Both the position numbers and the translations under genes were made by a program. A model generated the notes under the pieces. That model did not search any database. It saw only the letters and a list, made by a program, of their open reading frames with translations, and was not told the origin of the DNA. A stretch of 64,000 nucleotides of DNA from Sorex araneus (taxonomy: Eukaryota > Chordata > Mammalia > Eulipotyphla > Soricidae), in contig NC_073307.1 of the NCBI RefSeq assembly GCF_027595985.1, forward strand, positions 37,204,234-37,268,233, read 5' to 3'. Below are positions 35,350 to 44,936 of the stretch, piece by piece; the first letter of the stretch is position 1; each line of letters begins with the position of its first letter.

Positions 35350-35850
35350 TCATCCTTCATAATGTTGCCATACTGGGGACTCTTTCAGTGTCAGGGGAAT
35401 GAGGCCCATTGTTGTTACTGTTTTTGGCATATTGAATACACCACAGGTAGCTTGCCAGGCTCTGTCGTGTGGGTGGGATACTCTCGGTAGCTTCCAGGCT
35501 CTCTGAGAGGGATGGAGGCTTTTAGGGTGGCCTCTAATTTCCCTTACAGGTGCCCATGGTTCATACCATATTTGAGCCCCATCAAATATGGTGCAGTAAT
35601 TATGGAAAATAGGTATTAAGTGTCTTATGATGTGTCCAGAAAGTGGCCTGGAGCATGGCAGTGGCTGTGTAGTGGAGGTTGGCCAATGAGATATTTGTCG
35701 GTGCCAGTAGGGTGGGTCATCTCGGTGTAATCCCTGGGGCACAGGAGATTGGGGGAGGCAGGCAGAGGATCTCTGTTTCCGGGCCTCCTCGAGCCTGGAG
35801 TCCAAGGTCACAAAGTTCTGCTTTACCTCATTCTGTGGGGCTTCACTCAT
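35350..35850 (-). CDS. Candidate short ORF1 of the RTE element
   Basis: An uninterrupted 166-codon frame, MSEAPQNEVKQNFVTLDSRL..., ends 62 bases before the RTE ORF2 start. Its Met lies in a segment shared with the ORF-deleted derivatives ('gagcctca..catga' at 24.70, 25.26 and 26.57 kb). Staying open is notable because ORF2 in the same copy is riddled with stops. RTE elements in other animals can carry a small first ORF. I see no known domain; the start looks coiled-coil-like and the rest is Pro/His-rich. It could be chance in a GC-richer leader. The second leader repeat (35633-35678) lies within it. Confidence 0.35.
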   Translation of the reverse strand: MSEAPQNEVKQNFVTLDSRLEEARKQRSSACLPQSPVPQGLHRDDPPYWHRQISHWPTSTTQPLPCSRPLSGHIIRHLIPIFHNYCTIFDGAQIWYEPWAPVREIRGHPKSLHPSQRAWKLPRVSHPHDRAWQATCGVFNMPKTVTTMGLIPLTLKESPVWQHYEG

Positions 35851-35915
35851 GTGTGAGGCTCGCCCTGAGTGTCCGGAAAGTGGCCTGGAGCATGGCAGTG
35901 GCTGAGTAGTGGAGG
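35633..35915 (-). repeat. Tandemly repeated leader unit of the RTE element
   Basis: A 46-base block occurs at 35633-35678 and again at 35870-35915 with two mismatches (plus: 'tgtcc(a/g)gaaagtggcctg', 'gagcatggcagtggctg(t/a)', 'gtagtggagg'). The spacing is 237 bases. The element's 5' end coincides with the outer copy. This resembles promoter-bearing monomers at the 5' ends of some LINEs. The same block, mutated, begins the derivatives at 25.19 kb and occurs at 26.53 kb. Confidence 0.85.
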
Positions 35916-37249
35916 ATATACTCGAAAATATTAGGATATACTCTAAAATATTATTTATTCTAAGTTTTATATCTTGAAAGTAAGTACATTCATGTAGTGA
36001 TCAAAAAATAGATAATTTCACTTTGGGTAAAATGGAATGACTTGGCATTTTTTATATAAAAGGGAAAACAATTATGTCATGGGGCATGTATATCAGGATG
36101 TTTTAAAGTTTAAAGATAGATATAAGCCATAAGTTACAGAAAATATGTATCAGTACAAAACTTGAAGTAAATGGAGCTGATTCTAAGCAGGCAGAAATAG
36201 GCAGTATTCACAAAATTCTAGCTCCTTCTACACCCTCATCTCTGCAGGATGTGACAATGTTGCCTACCATGGCAGACAATGAATACGGTTGTAGATGGAA
36301 CTAAGAGAGTGCATGAGCTGATGTTAAAAATACAGAGGCAATCCTGGATCACTGGGATGGGACATATCTAATCCCAAGAGTTCTTCACAGTAAAAAGAAG
36401 ATAGGAGAGAAGATGAGGAGTGTTAGAACTATACTTGCTGTTGCTGGCTTTGCGATGTAGACCAGAATAAAGAGACCAAGAGGAGCAGGGAAGGACCCCC
36501 CACTGAGAGCAAGAAAACAGGGACCTCAGCTCAACAAAGCAAACAACTAATTTCGCAAACAGCTAAAATGAATAGGAAACAGTCTCTCATCCCAGAGCCT
36601 CCACAAAAGAGTAGAACTTGCCTACATCTGCATTTCTAACCCATAAAACTGTAACATAAATTTGGGTGATTTGACATCACAAAATCGGGAATTGGAAAAA
36701 ATATGTTTTGTAAAAAACATATTAAATGTTTTTAGCAATGTGTATAAAACATAAAAAAACATAAAAAACACATTAGCAAAAAAAAATTTTACCAGCTTTC
36801 ATAAGCCAGGACCTGGTACCAAACAATGAGTCATCTGCATTCTTCAAATGATAGACAAAACTTAGACTCTGGCTGGAAGAATCCCAGAGTTCTCCTTGCC
36901 AAGTGTCACCCACAGCAGGACTCAACAACCATGGGCTCCTCCATCTAATTTTGTGAAACAGATTTGGATCTGGATGCTGCCCTTCCATCAGCCCCAGGGA
37001 CTAGCACAGTATCTCTCAGAAGTCATCAGCTTTAGTCACAGTAGCTCCCAGAGACCAGAGAAGTCTGGGATTCTGTCTGATTCACCTACAGAAAATCCAT
37101 CAACTGCAGAAGGAGCTAGAATCCTCTTCCTCTCAGTCACGGTAAATAGCTCAGACTTGTTTTTTGTTATTGCTTTTTTTGGATTTTTTTTGTATTCATT
37201 GTTTTTTGGCTTCATGGGGTTTTGTTTGTCTGTTGGCTGGTTGTTGGCT

Positions 37250-37428
37250 GGTTGGTTTGGATTAGTTTTGGGTTCTCCTGGTGCTGCTCAAGGCTTACAC
37301 CTTACTCTTAACTCAGGGAATGATTCATGGAGGGCTGTAGGGGACCACGTGGGATGCTGGGGATCAAATCTGAGTCTGCCATGTGCCAGACAAGTGCTCT
37401 AACTGCTGTACTATCATTATGGCCCCAG
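37250..37428 (-). repeat. Shrew tRNA-derived SINE, minus strand
   Basis: Reversed: 'ctgtactatcattatggccc' at the right end (head), 'gatcaaatctgagtctgcca' (B-box area), 'gggaccacgtgggatgctgg', and the body at left. Confidence 0.82.
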
Positions 37429-37888
37429 TAAGTCAGGTTTATTCAGTTTCTGTCACCACTCCTCTGCTCTGTTTTGGGGTCTGAAACCAGCCCCAGACTA
37501 TATGCAAATGAAGCAGTGGCTCTGTTCCACCCAAACTCTGTTTATAAAAACAGGTGGTGGGCTGGACTCAGGCCATATTCTCAAATTTGCTGACCCTAGT
37601 CTAAAGGAAGGACAAGATGCCAAAATACATCAGAGTATTCTGTGTCTCTGACTTGGCCAGCAAATTCTGCATGTCAAGTATTTTAGAAAAATCTTTAGTG
37701 AGGGGCTAAAATAGATGGATAAATATTCTGGCTTGCTTTGAAGGCTTATTAGGCATCAAAGTGGATTATGATGTAATTGAGGAAACTATTTGGGGGCAAC
37801 GGGTTTGACCAACTGGGATCGTTGGTAGGAATGTGGAGAAAAAAATAAACTTAGTTTCTAGATTCTAAAGAACATTAGAAAGAACTAA

Positions 37889-38064
37889 TCAGGCCCACAG
37901 AGATAGTACAGGGGTTGAGGTGCTTGTCTTGCATATGGCTGACTCTGATTTGATCCCTGACATTGCATTTGGTCCCCTAAACACCATCATGAGTAATCCT
38001 AGAATAAACACAAAGCCGGGAATAAGCTTTGGCATTTCTGGTGTGGCCCTAAACAATCTTTTGA
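37889..38064 (+). repeat. Shrew tRNA-derived SINE
   Basis: Head 'ggcccacagagatagtacag', 'gtgcttgtcttgcatatggc', B box 'ctgatttgatccctgacatt', then 'tttggtcccctaaacaccat' and 'tctggtgtggccctaaacaa'. Diverged plus-strand copy. Confidence 0.85.
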
Positions 38065-38694
38065 AAAAATAAACTTTCATTAGAATATATGAACACATTA
38101 AATACAACCATATGAAATATAAAATCAGTGTTGTGCTACATCTGTAACCAGGCACCATTAACCACATTTGTGAATAACAAACAGGAGTTTTCACACAGCT
38201 CTAGAAACGGAAGTCTGAGATCACAGTGTTGGTGGTATGGGTCCTTCCTGGCATTCTGTGGATGCGCCTGTTCTGTGCCTCTTTCCTGGGTTTTATTGCT
38301 TTGCAACATTCACAGATATGTAGGCTTGTCACCTATATGTTCACAACACTCTTTCTGTGTGTGTCTCTGGCTCCAGATTTCCCCTTTCCTCAGGATTCCA
38401 CTCAGCCTGCACAAGCGCTGATCCTACAATTGTAAAGACCCAATTTCTACAGAAAGCCACATTCTGAGCCATTTGGGGTTAAGATTCCATCATCTCTTTG
38501 GGGAGGGGTGTATATCGGTGGGAGGAGCAGATGGAGAACTGGGCACAGTAGAATGTCAATGAGTGTAGAGTGGGATTCAACAGGAATAAAGGTTAACATT
38601 TCCTCTCTTTTTGTAGGGGAGGGTTCTTCCACATTGTGTTCAGGAGGCCTAATGGCCCTTCCCTAGGATTCTAGGTCATCCAGACTGGAGATGC

Positions 38695-38830
38695 AGTACA
38701 GCTCTGGCCTCATGGTGCTAGGGATTACCCTTGTGGAGCTCAGGGACCAATAGTTCCAAGGACCGAGTCAGAGTCAGCCACATGCCAGGCATGAGCCATA
38801 AGCCCTGTATGCTCTTTCTCTCTGGACCCC
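38695..38830 (-). repeat. Shrew tRNA-derived SINE, worn, minus strand
   Basis: Reversed head 'tgctctttctctctggaccc', reversed B-box area 'gaccgagtcagagtcagcca' and 'catgccaggcatgagccata'. Heavily mutated. Confidence 0.6.
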
Positions 38831-39892
38831 AGAGACTGACATTTCTAAATAAAATGATAAAGGGATTCCATAGGGAACGACACTGCTATCTCCCTGCACC
38901 TTCTGAAATGGAAAAATGAGCTCTTTTCCCCTCTCCCCTGCACCTTTCTGTTACTTTGCATTTTTTCCCTCTAAAATTGAAGGATTACCCTGCTCTGCCA
39001 ACAGTTTTTGAACTAAGGCTGATTTCAATTTTCTGATCTTCCCTCCCCCCACCAGCCCAATCACTATAATCAGATTCATGTGCTTGCTGGGGACTGACCT
39101 GGGTCCCTCTGGCTTGTGTTAACTCCTCAACCCTCACCTGTTAGAGCACTATCTGAGGACCTCTTCTTTTTCTTTAAGCCTATCAACACCTTAGCCAGAG
39201 AAGCTTCCCCAACTTCCAGGTCTGCTAAAGGCCCATGCTCTTTTGAACCTCAGAAAAAACTTGAACTAGACAGTGATTAAAGCCACCTCCTGGTGTCTGA
39301 ACCAATAATTCATCCCAGTGCTCCAATTCACATTGGCTGCTGAATTCATTTGGGGATGACGCTTTATCAAGTTATGTCTATAATTTTCCAGTTCATTTTT
39401 TTTTGTTTTTGTTTTTTGGTAAATGGAGAATCTGGCCTACGCTAGCCTCTTCCCTTTTTTCTCTCATGCTTTTTTAGGATTTTCATAGACTATGAAATAC
39501 AGAGGATCAGGGATGTTACCAGGGATTCCTTCTGAGCCCTGAGATGTAACACCTGTCCACCGTGGCCCTCCAGTTCATCATGGCCTCAACCCAGCTCACT
39601 GTACTTTTGTGTTGCACTGATATTTGCCTCCACAGAAATAGTAGCTGCAGCAGAAATGTGGACTGTGAGAGGGGCCAGAGAGAAGAGCTGAGGAGGAAGA
39701 CACTGCCAGTTCCCCCATACAAGGGGCAGGAGAGGGGGCTTACCAAAGCAGGTGGCTTTGGCAGCCATAAGAGGAAAAAAATCTGAAAGGGACTGAAAAA
39801 TGAAAAAGCAACTGGGATGTAAACATAACTTCACCAGGGCACGCTCTTCCCAGCGTAGGACAATGCTTGTCAGGGGAACAGCAGGCACTTAC

Positions 39893-40062
39893 TCCTTCAG
39901 CTGCTTGGTCAGCTTCACCACCTGGGAGGCCAGTGACATGCAGGTCTCCACCACCACCAGGTACCGGGAACACAGCGTGTGCCCATGGCGTTCGGCGCTC
40001 TGTGAGGGCTTCTCTCCTGCCTGGTTCTGCATGGTGACATTTGCTCCGTATTCAACCAAGGT
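39893..40062 (-). CDS. SNCAIP: Synphilin-1 exon 7 (last ankyrin-like repeat, start of coiled coil)
   Basis: Fifty-six complete codons plus two bases of a split Glu codon (GA|A), from acceptor ttgtctgacag to AAGGA|gtaagt. It opens TLVEYGANVTMQNQAGEKPS, ending the fourth and giving a divergent fifth ankyrin-like repeat, then RHGHTLCSRYLVVVETCMSL and ASQVVKLTKQLK. The last segment begins the coiled coil reported to mediate alpha-synuclein binding, finished in exon 8. I remember NHAGEK and ERQGHT in human where the shrew has NQAGEK and ERHGHT. Donor gtaagt is strong. Confidence 0.97.
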
Positions 40063-40319
40063 CTGTCAGACAAGGCAGAGACATATGAATGCACAAAGGC
40101 TTCCCTCTGGTTAAGAGGTTTTTTTTCATAGTTTCACAGATGCTTGAGTGGCATGTTCCCTGTTATTCTCAGCTAACAGAACTCATTCCAAGTGGGGAAG
40201 AACCATCATGTTCAAAAGGGCCTTTACCACAGCCGCTGTCATACTAATTCATCCACTGGCCCTGCTCGACTCGACTGATTGATTCCTGACTAAATCTCTG
40301 AGGAGAAACAAGCCAAGCT

Positions 40320-40675
40320 GGGACTTTGGCAGGGTGTGTGATCAGCCTACCCTTCTCCAGAGGATGCCCCAGAGTTTTCAGCCCCAGCCAAAGCCCCAGC
40401 AGCTCCACCTATGCCCATCCACACCAAGGGCTCCACTCCACAACTTCACTAACGGCCCAAACCATAGGTCCTGGAGTCTCTGGATCATGTACAACACCCC
40501 TTAATTACTCAATACTGAAATTCCTGGAGAAACACACCAAATCAGATGGGAAAGTAACATAGAAGCCAACTAAACTCTACAAACAAAAAACTAACACGGA
40601 TGGCTCAGCTAGCAGAAGGCTCAACTAGTGACAAACAGTTTAGTAAATTCTTAGACAAGGACTTAAGCCCATGAT
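40320..40675 (+). other. Possible L1 5' region remnant (uncertain)
   Basis: GC-richer stretch with a short ORF at about 40600 starting MAQLAEGSTSDKQFSKFLDK. It lies near the L1 copy and has the flavour of an L1 leader and ORF1 start, but I cannot align it to anything in the window. It may equally be an unrelated old repeat. Confidence 0.25.
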
Positions 40676-40924
40676 GGTGATGAGATATAACGATTTTCAC
40701 ATAAAAATTTATTTTTATACTTATTTTTATACTGGAGCTTTGTTATCTAATCAATTTTAATTCTAGAATTGTATCAACAGTTGTGGCTTTTGTCTACATT
40801 TAAATAAATTTTAAAAATTAATAAAAAGGATTGAGGCCACAGTTATAGGACTATAAGCATAGTTTATAGGCACTGAAATAAAGGGCTGAAATTTTTTTAA
40901 AGAACCTCTAATTCACATTTCTTT

Positions 40925-42958
40925 CTCCTTTATCAAAGATTATATGATTATATATTTGAGGGTGTGTGTCAGGATATTTAACCCTATTCCATTGGTCTGT
41001 GGATCTGCCTTTGTTCCAGTACCATGCTGTTTTAATTATTATCACTTTGTAGTAGATATTGAGGTTGGGGAGGATGATTCCTCCCATACTCTTTTTCCCA
41101 AGGGCTTTTTTAGCTATTCATAGGGGCTTATTGTTCCATATGAATTGCAGGAGTGTTTGCTCCATTTAAGGAAAGCCTCTTTAACAAATGATGCTGGCAA
41201 AACTGGACAGCTACATGCCAAAAAATGGGCTCATATCTCTACCTAACACCATGTACAAAAGTCAGGTCAAAGTGGATTAAAGATCTTAACATCAGGCGAC
41301 AATCCATAAGGTACATGGAAGACAAGGTTGGCAAAACCCTTCACGACATTGAAGCTAAAGGTATTTTCAAAGATAACCCACCACTGGCCAAGCAAGTGAA
41401 AAAAGAGGTAAACAAATGGGACTATCTTAAACTAAGCTTCTGCACCTCAAAAGAAACAGTGACCAAAATACAAAGACAATCTACAGAATGGGAAAGGATA
41501 TTCACCCAATATCCATCTGAAAAGGGGTTGATATCAGGGATATATAAGACACTGATTGAACTCTACAAGAAGAAAACATCCAACCCCATCAGAAAATGGG
41601 GGATGGGGCACATATGCTGCCTGAGCCCATGTGCTGCTTGTGCCCACGTGGCTGAGCACATGTGTCGCCTGAGCACATGTGTCACCCGCATCTCCCCTCT
41701 TGAGATGTGTACTTTCATACTTTTGTGTGTAAAGCTCGGTTATGTGTAGGGGCTTCCTCCACCCTTGGAGAAGCCCTCGTTCTCCCTTGAGCTCATTCTT
41801 CTTACTATTCTCTCTCCCACTTATCCCTTCCTCCCTCCCTAGAAACCTCTGAATAAAATCTATTTACTTAAAAAAAAAAAGAAAATGGTGGATGGAAATG
41901 AACAGAAATTTTCTCAAAGAAGAAATCTGAATGACTAAGAGACACATGAGAAAATGCTCTACATCACTAATCATCAGGGAGACACAGATTAGAACAACAA
42001 TGAGATATCATTTCACACCACAGAGACTGACCCACATCCAAAAGAACAAAAGCAACCGGTGTTGGCATGGATGTGGAGAGAAAGGGACTCTCCTTCACTG
42101 CTGGTGGGAATGCCAACTGGTTCAGCCCTTTTGGAAAACAATACGGACGATTCTCAAAAAATTAGAAATTGAGCTTTCATTTGACCCAGCAATACTGCTC
42201 CAGGGAATATATCCTGGAGAGGCAAAAAGGTATAATAGAAATGACATCTGCATTTGTATGTTCATTGCAGCACTGTTTACAATAGCCAAAATCTGGAAAA
42301 AACTGGAGTGCTCCAAAACAGATGACTGATTAAAGAAACTTTGGTACATCTACACAATGGAATATTATGCAGCAGTTAGAAAAGATGAAGTCATGAATTT
42401 TGCATATAAGTGGTTCAACATGGAAAGTATCATGTTAAGTGAAATGAGTCAGAAAGAGAGAGACATAGGAAGATCGCACTCATCTGTAGAATATAAAGTA
42501 ACAGAGTGGGAGACTAACATCATAGAATAGTAGAGATAAGGACCAGGAGGTCTGTCCCACGACTTGGAAATTGGCCTCACACGCTGGGGGAAATGGCAGC
42601 TGAGATAGAGAAGGTAACACCAAGTAGAGGATGTTGGGAGGACCCATTTGGGTTCGAAGATGCGAGCTGAAAGTAGACTATAGACCGAACATGATGGCTA
42701 CTCAATACCTCTATTGCAAACTACAACACCCAAAAGGAGAGAGAACAAAAGGGAATGCCCTGTCACAGAGGCAGGGTGGGGTAGTGGGAGATGGGGTGGG
42801 AGTGGTGAGAGGGATACTAGGATCATTGGTGGAGGAGGATGGGCACTGGTGAAGAGAATGGGCAAACGATCACTGTATGACTGAAATGCAAACACGAAAG
42901 TTCATAAGTTTGTAACTATACCTCACAATGATTCATTAATAAAAAATTTTTAAAAAAC
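40925..42958 (+). mobile_element. L1 LINE, twin-primed (5' segment inverted)
   Basis: The part 41167-42958 is on plus: ORF2 C-terminal reading with frameshifts ([70 protein letters not shown] [15 protein letters not shown]), then the G-rich 3' UTR and 'aataaaaaattttt' end. The part 40925-41166 is the reverse complement of the L1 segment normally lying just upstream (DQWNR, QIYNHIIFDKG region). Upstream segment inverted and abutting the rest is the signature of twin priming. A separate poly-A insertion interrupts it at 41607-41879. The ORF is broken, so inactive. Confidence 0.9.
41607..41879 (+). mobile_element. Unidentified polyadenylated retroposed insert nested in L1
   Basis: About 273 bases interrupt L1 ORF2. 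They end with 'ctctgaataaaatctattta', i.e. an AATAAA signal, then a run of about 11 A. They are flanked by 16-base direct repeats agaaaatgggggatgg (41591-41606) and agaaaatggtggatgg (41880-41895), one mismatch. That is the hallmark of L1-machinery retroposition of a polyadenylated RNA. The 5' part has an internal near-repeat ('gcctgagc' and 'cacatgtg' motifs); the 3' part is pyrimidine-rich. I do not recognise the source: an LTR-terminated transcript or a host mRNA 3' end are both possible. Confidence 0.8.
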
Positions 42959-43317
42959 TCCAGTGAGTTTTCAGTGGTTAGGGTCAAACACCTCCGTTTG
43001 GAGTCTGTAGGGACACAGCAGACTAACCTTGCTTACTTGAGCCCAGCCTCATCAGGGAAGGAGCACATAAAGGGGAGCAGCTGTTCTTTACAGAGGTATG
43101 TGGTACCAGGTCTGTAAGCACTTGACCCTTCTATGGGACACTCAGAGGGATGTGAATGCCTGTCAAGAGATATCTGAATTCGGCTTGACTGTTCCTACAG
43201 TTCAGCGGCACACAGGTCCTGAGCTTAGTTGCTCAGGATTGAATGGAGCAGCTGACACTCCAGCCACCCTATACCACACCCGGAAATCTGGGGTTAGCTT
43301 AGTATTACCCCAATGAT

Positions 43318-43490
43318 TTGGGGACGGGAAGGTGGTACAAGGATTAAAGAACTTGCCTTGAATGCAACTGTCCTGAGTTTGATCCCCAGCACTACCTATG
43401 ATACCCCAAGAACTGCCTGGAGTGAACTCTTAGTACAAAGCGAGAAGCCCTCAGGAATGCTGGATATGAGCCATCTTCCCGCCCCGAAAC
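43318..43490 (+). repeat. Shrew tRNA-derived SINE
   Basis: Head 'gacgggaaggtggtacaagg', B box 'tgagtttgatccccagcact', body 'aactgcctggagtgaactct' and end 'gagccatcttcccgccccga'. Moderately diverged plus-strand copy. Confidence 0.8.
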
Positions 43491-44689
43491 AAAAAACAAA
43501 TTAAAAAAGCATTCGTTATATGCAAGAGGTAGTGGAATGTAATGGCCAAGGCCATATGGTTGGGGTTAGATCTCCCTTGTTAAGTATTATAAGGGTCCTC
43601 TGAAAATACTTCCAAATATCCCATTCATCCTTACAACCAGACTTGGTATTAAAGGTTGAGCAAGCAACCAAAGACAAACCAAGGAAGTGGTGACAAGCTC
43701 CCAGGGCTTGAATTTCAGTTAGGATCACAGATGTACTTTTCCCTCCTTGGTTCCTTTCTATCCCCAGCCCTGAAGCAGAGAAGAAGGAGGGACCAAAGCA
43801 AAAGGGTGGGCATGCAGTCCACTATGCCTCACTACTCATGCCCTGTTAGTGCTTTGAACCCAACTCTCATCCAAGCTGGGGAGAAGAATGTATTGAGTCA
43901 GAGAAGATTGAGATTTTAATCTGGTATTGAGTAAATGCTAACAGTCCAAAGTGATCAAGACATTATTAAAGCAGGTTAAGGCAGGAAGAGAGGAAAGATT
44001 TGATGGAGTATGACTGACAGCAGATTAAAATAAACAAAATGAAAACTATTCTGGATTTCTTCTGTGATGTCCCTAGCATCCACAAAAAGATTACTTATCC
44101 ACATTAACTGACCGTTGCTGTCTGCCAAACTGCACCATCATCAATATAATATTGTGGTGGGTGTCTGGATTCATGTCAGTAATATTTCATGCTTTCTCCC
44201 ACAAGCAATGCTCGTGATATTTAAATTCTGACACATCTCAGACTCAGGTTTAAAGGAGCTTCATCTTCCTTTTGACTTGTGATCACTCTCTATGAGAAAT
44301 CAGCCACCACAAAAGCCACTGCCTATGACATCGCAACCGTTCCACACATGTTTGACCTAAGTCACCTTCTGAGAGATTTGGAGGAAACCCCATACTGCTT
44401 CCCTGACACTCAGCAACAAATTCCCATAACACACATGCTCTGAGTATCCGTGGCTTACCCCTCAATTTCTGTTCTCAGTGTCTTTATGACAACCAATGTA
44501 TGGGCCTCTTTCCATGAGAATGCAACTATCCTCATCTCTGGTACCTAAAACACCACCCATCTTGTCTGAAGGGTAGTGGGGAATCTAATGGAAGGATTGA
44601 CTTCCTTTATTTCCAGATTATAGAGAAAAAACAATGAAATCCCAAATCGAATTAGTGCTATCAGTTGGTGCTCACTGGCTTTATGCAAA

Positions 44690-44936
44690 AGCACTGTAGC
44701 ACTGTCATCCCATTGTTCATTGATTTGCTCGAGCGGGCACCAGTAATGTCTCCATTGTGAGACTTGTTACTATTTTTGGCATATCGAATATGCCACGGGT
44801 AGCTTGCTAGGCTCTGCCATGTGGGTGGGATACTCTCAGTAGCTTGCTGGGCTCTCTGAGAAGGATGAAGGAATTGAACCTGGGTCAGTCTCGTGTAAGG
44901 TAAATGCCCTACTCACTATGCTATTGCTCCAGTCCA
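44690..44936 (-). mobile_element. Chimeric SINE: tRNA head + RTE leader + RTE 3' tail
   Basis: On the minus strand a tRNA-SINE head (plus: 'tatgctattgctccagtcca', B box reversed 'gaattgaacctgggtcagtc') passes into the leader of the RTE element: plus 'gggtgggatactctcagtag' and 'tttggcatatcgaatatgcc' match 35.4-35.5 kb. It ends in the RTE 3' terminus: plus 'gattgatttgctcgagcggg'-type sequence, here 'tgatttgctcgagcgggcac', then 'cagtaatgtctccatt'. The terminal tail is repeated 'gtagcactg'. Same architecture as 15415-15670, opposite orientation, so a real family rather than a chance junction. Confidence 0.88.

Larger units (their letters stand above)
32412..35916 (-). mobile_element. RTE-clade LINE, nearly full length, nematode-like
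   Basis: About 3.5 kb from a repeated 5' leader (right) to a short tandem 3' tail (left, plus 'gatatcacttgtatcacttg'). It carries an apurinic endonuclease and reverse transcriptase with the wording of nematode RTE-1 proteins: MTVCTFNAHTLASEA, DNRGVGGVSVLVN, FHNKIDHIIFNQRFCLTDVA, LSIVYKLFTRVILN, NKRNDLAAEL. The RT motif FADD is intact at 33234-33245. Frameshifts and stops (e.g. WAL-stop-KQ near 32.86 kb) and loss of the endonuclease glutamate (GLTKKRR for GLTETRR) make it inactive. I recall a report of nematode-to-common-shrew transfer of such an element (RTE1_Sar). A small L1 piece is nested inside it. Confidence 0.93.
31891..39892 (-). other. SNCAIP: SNCAIP intron 7
   Basis: Eight-kilobase intron dominated by the RTE element (32412-35916), in the same orientation as the gene. 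It also has SINEs at 37250-37428, 37889-38064 and 38695-38830 and an (AT)n tract near 32.2 kb. The stretches 35917-37240 and 38840-39890 hold nothing I can name; about 39066-39145 may contain a worn SINE piece. Confidence 0.88.
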
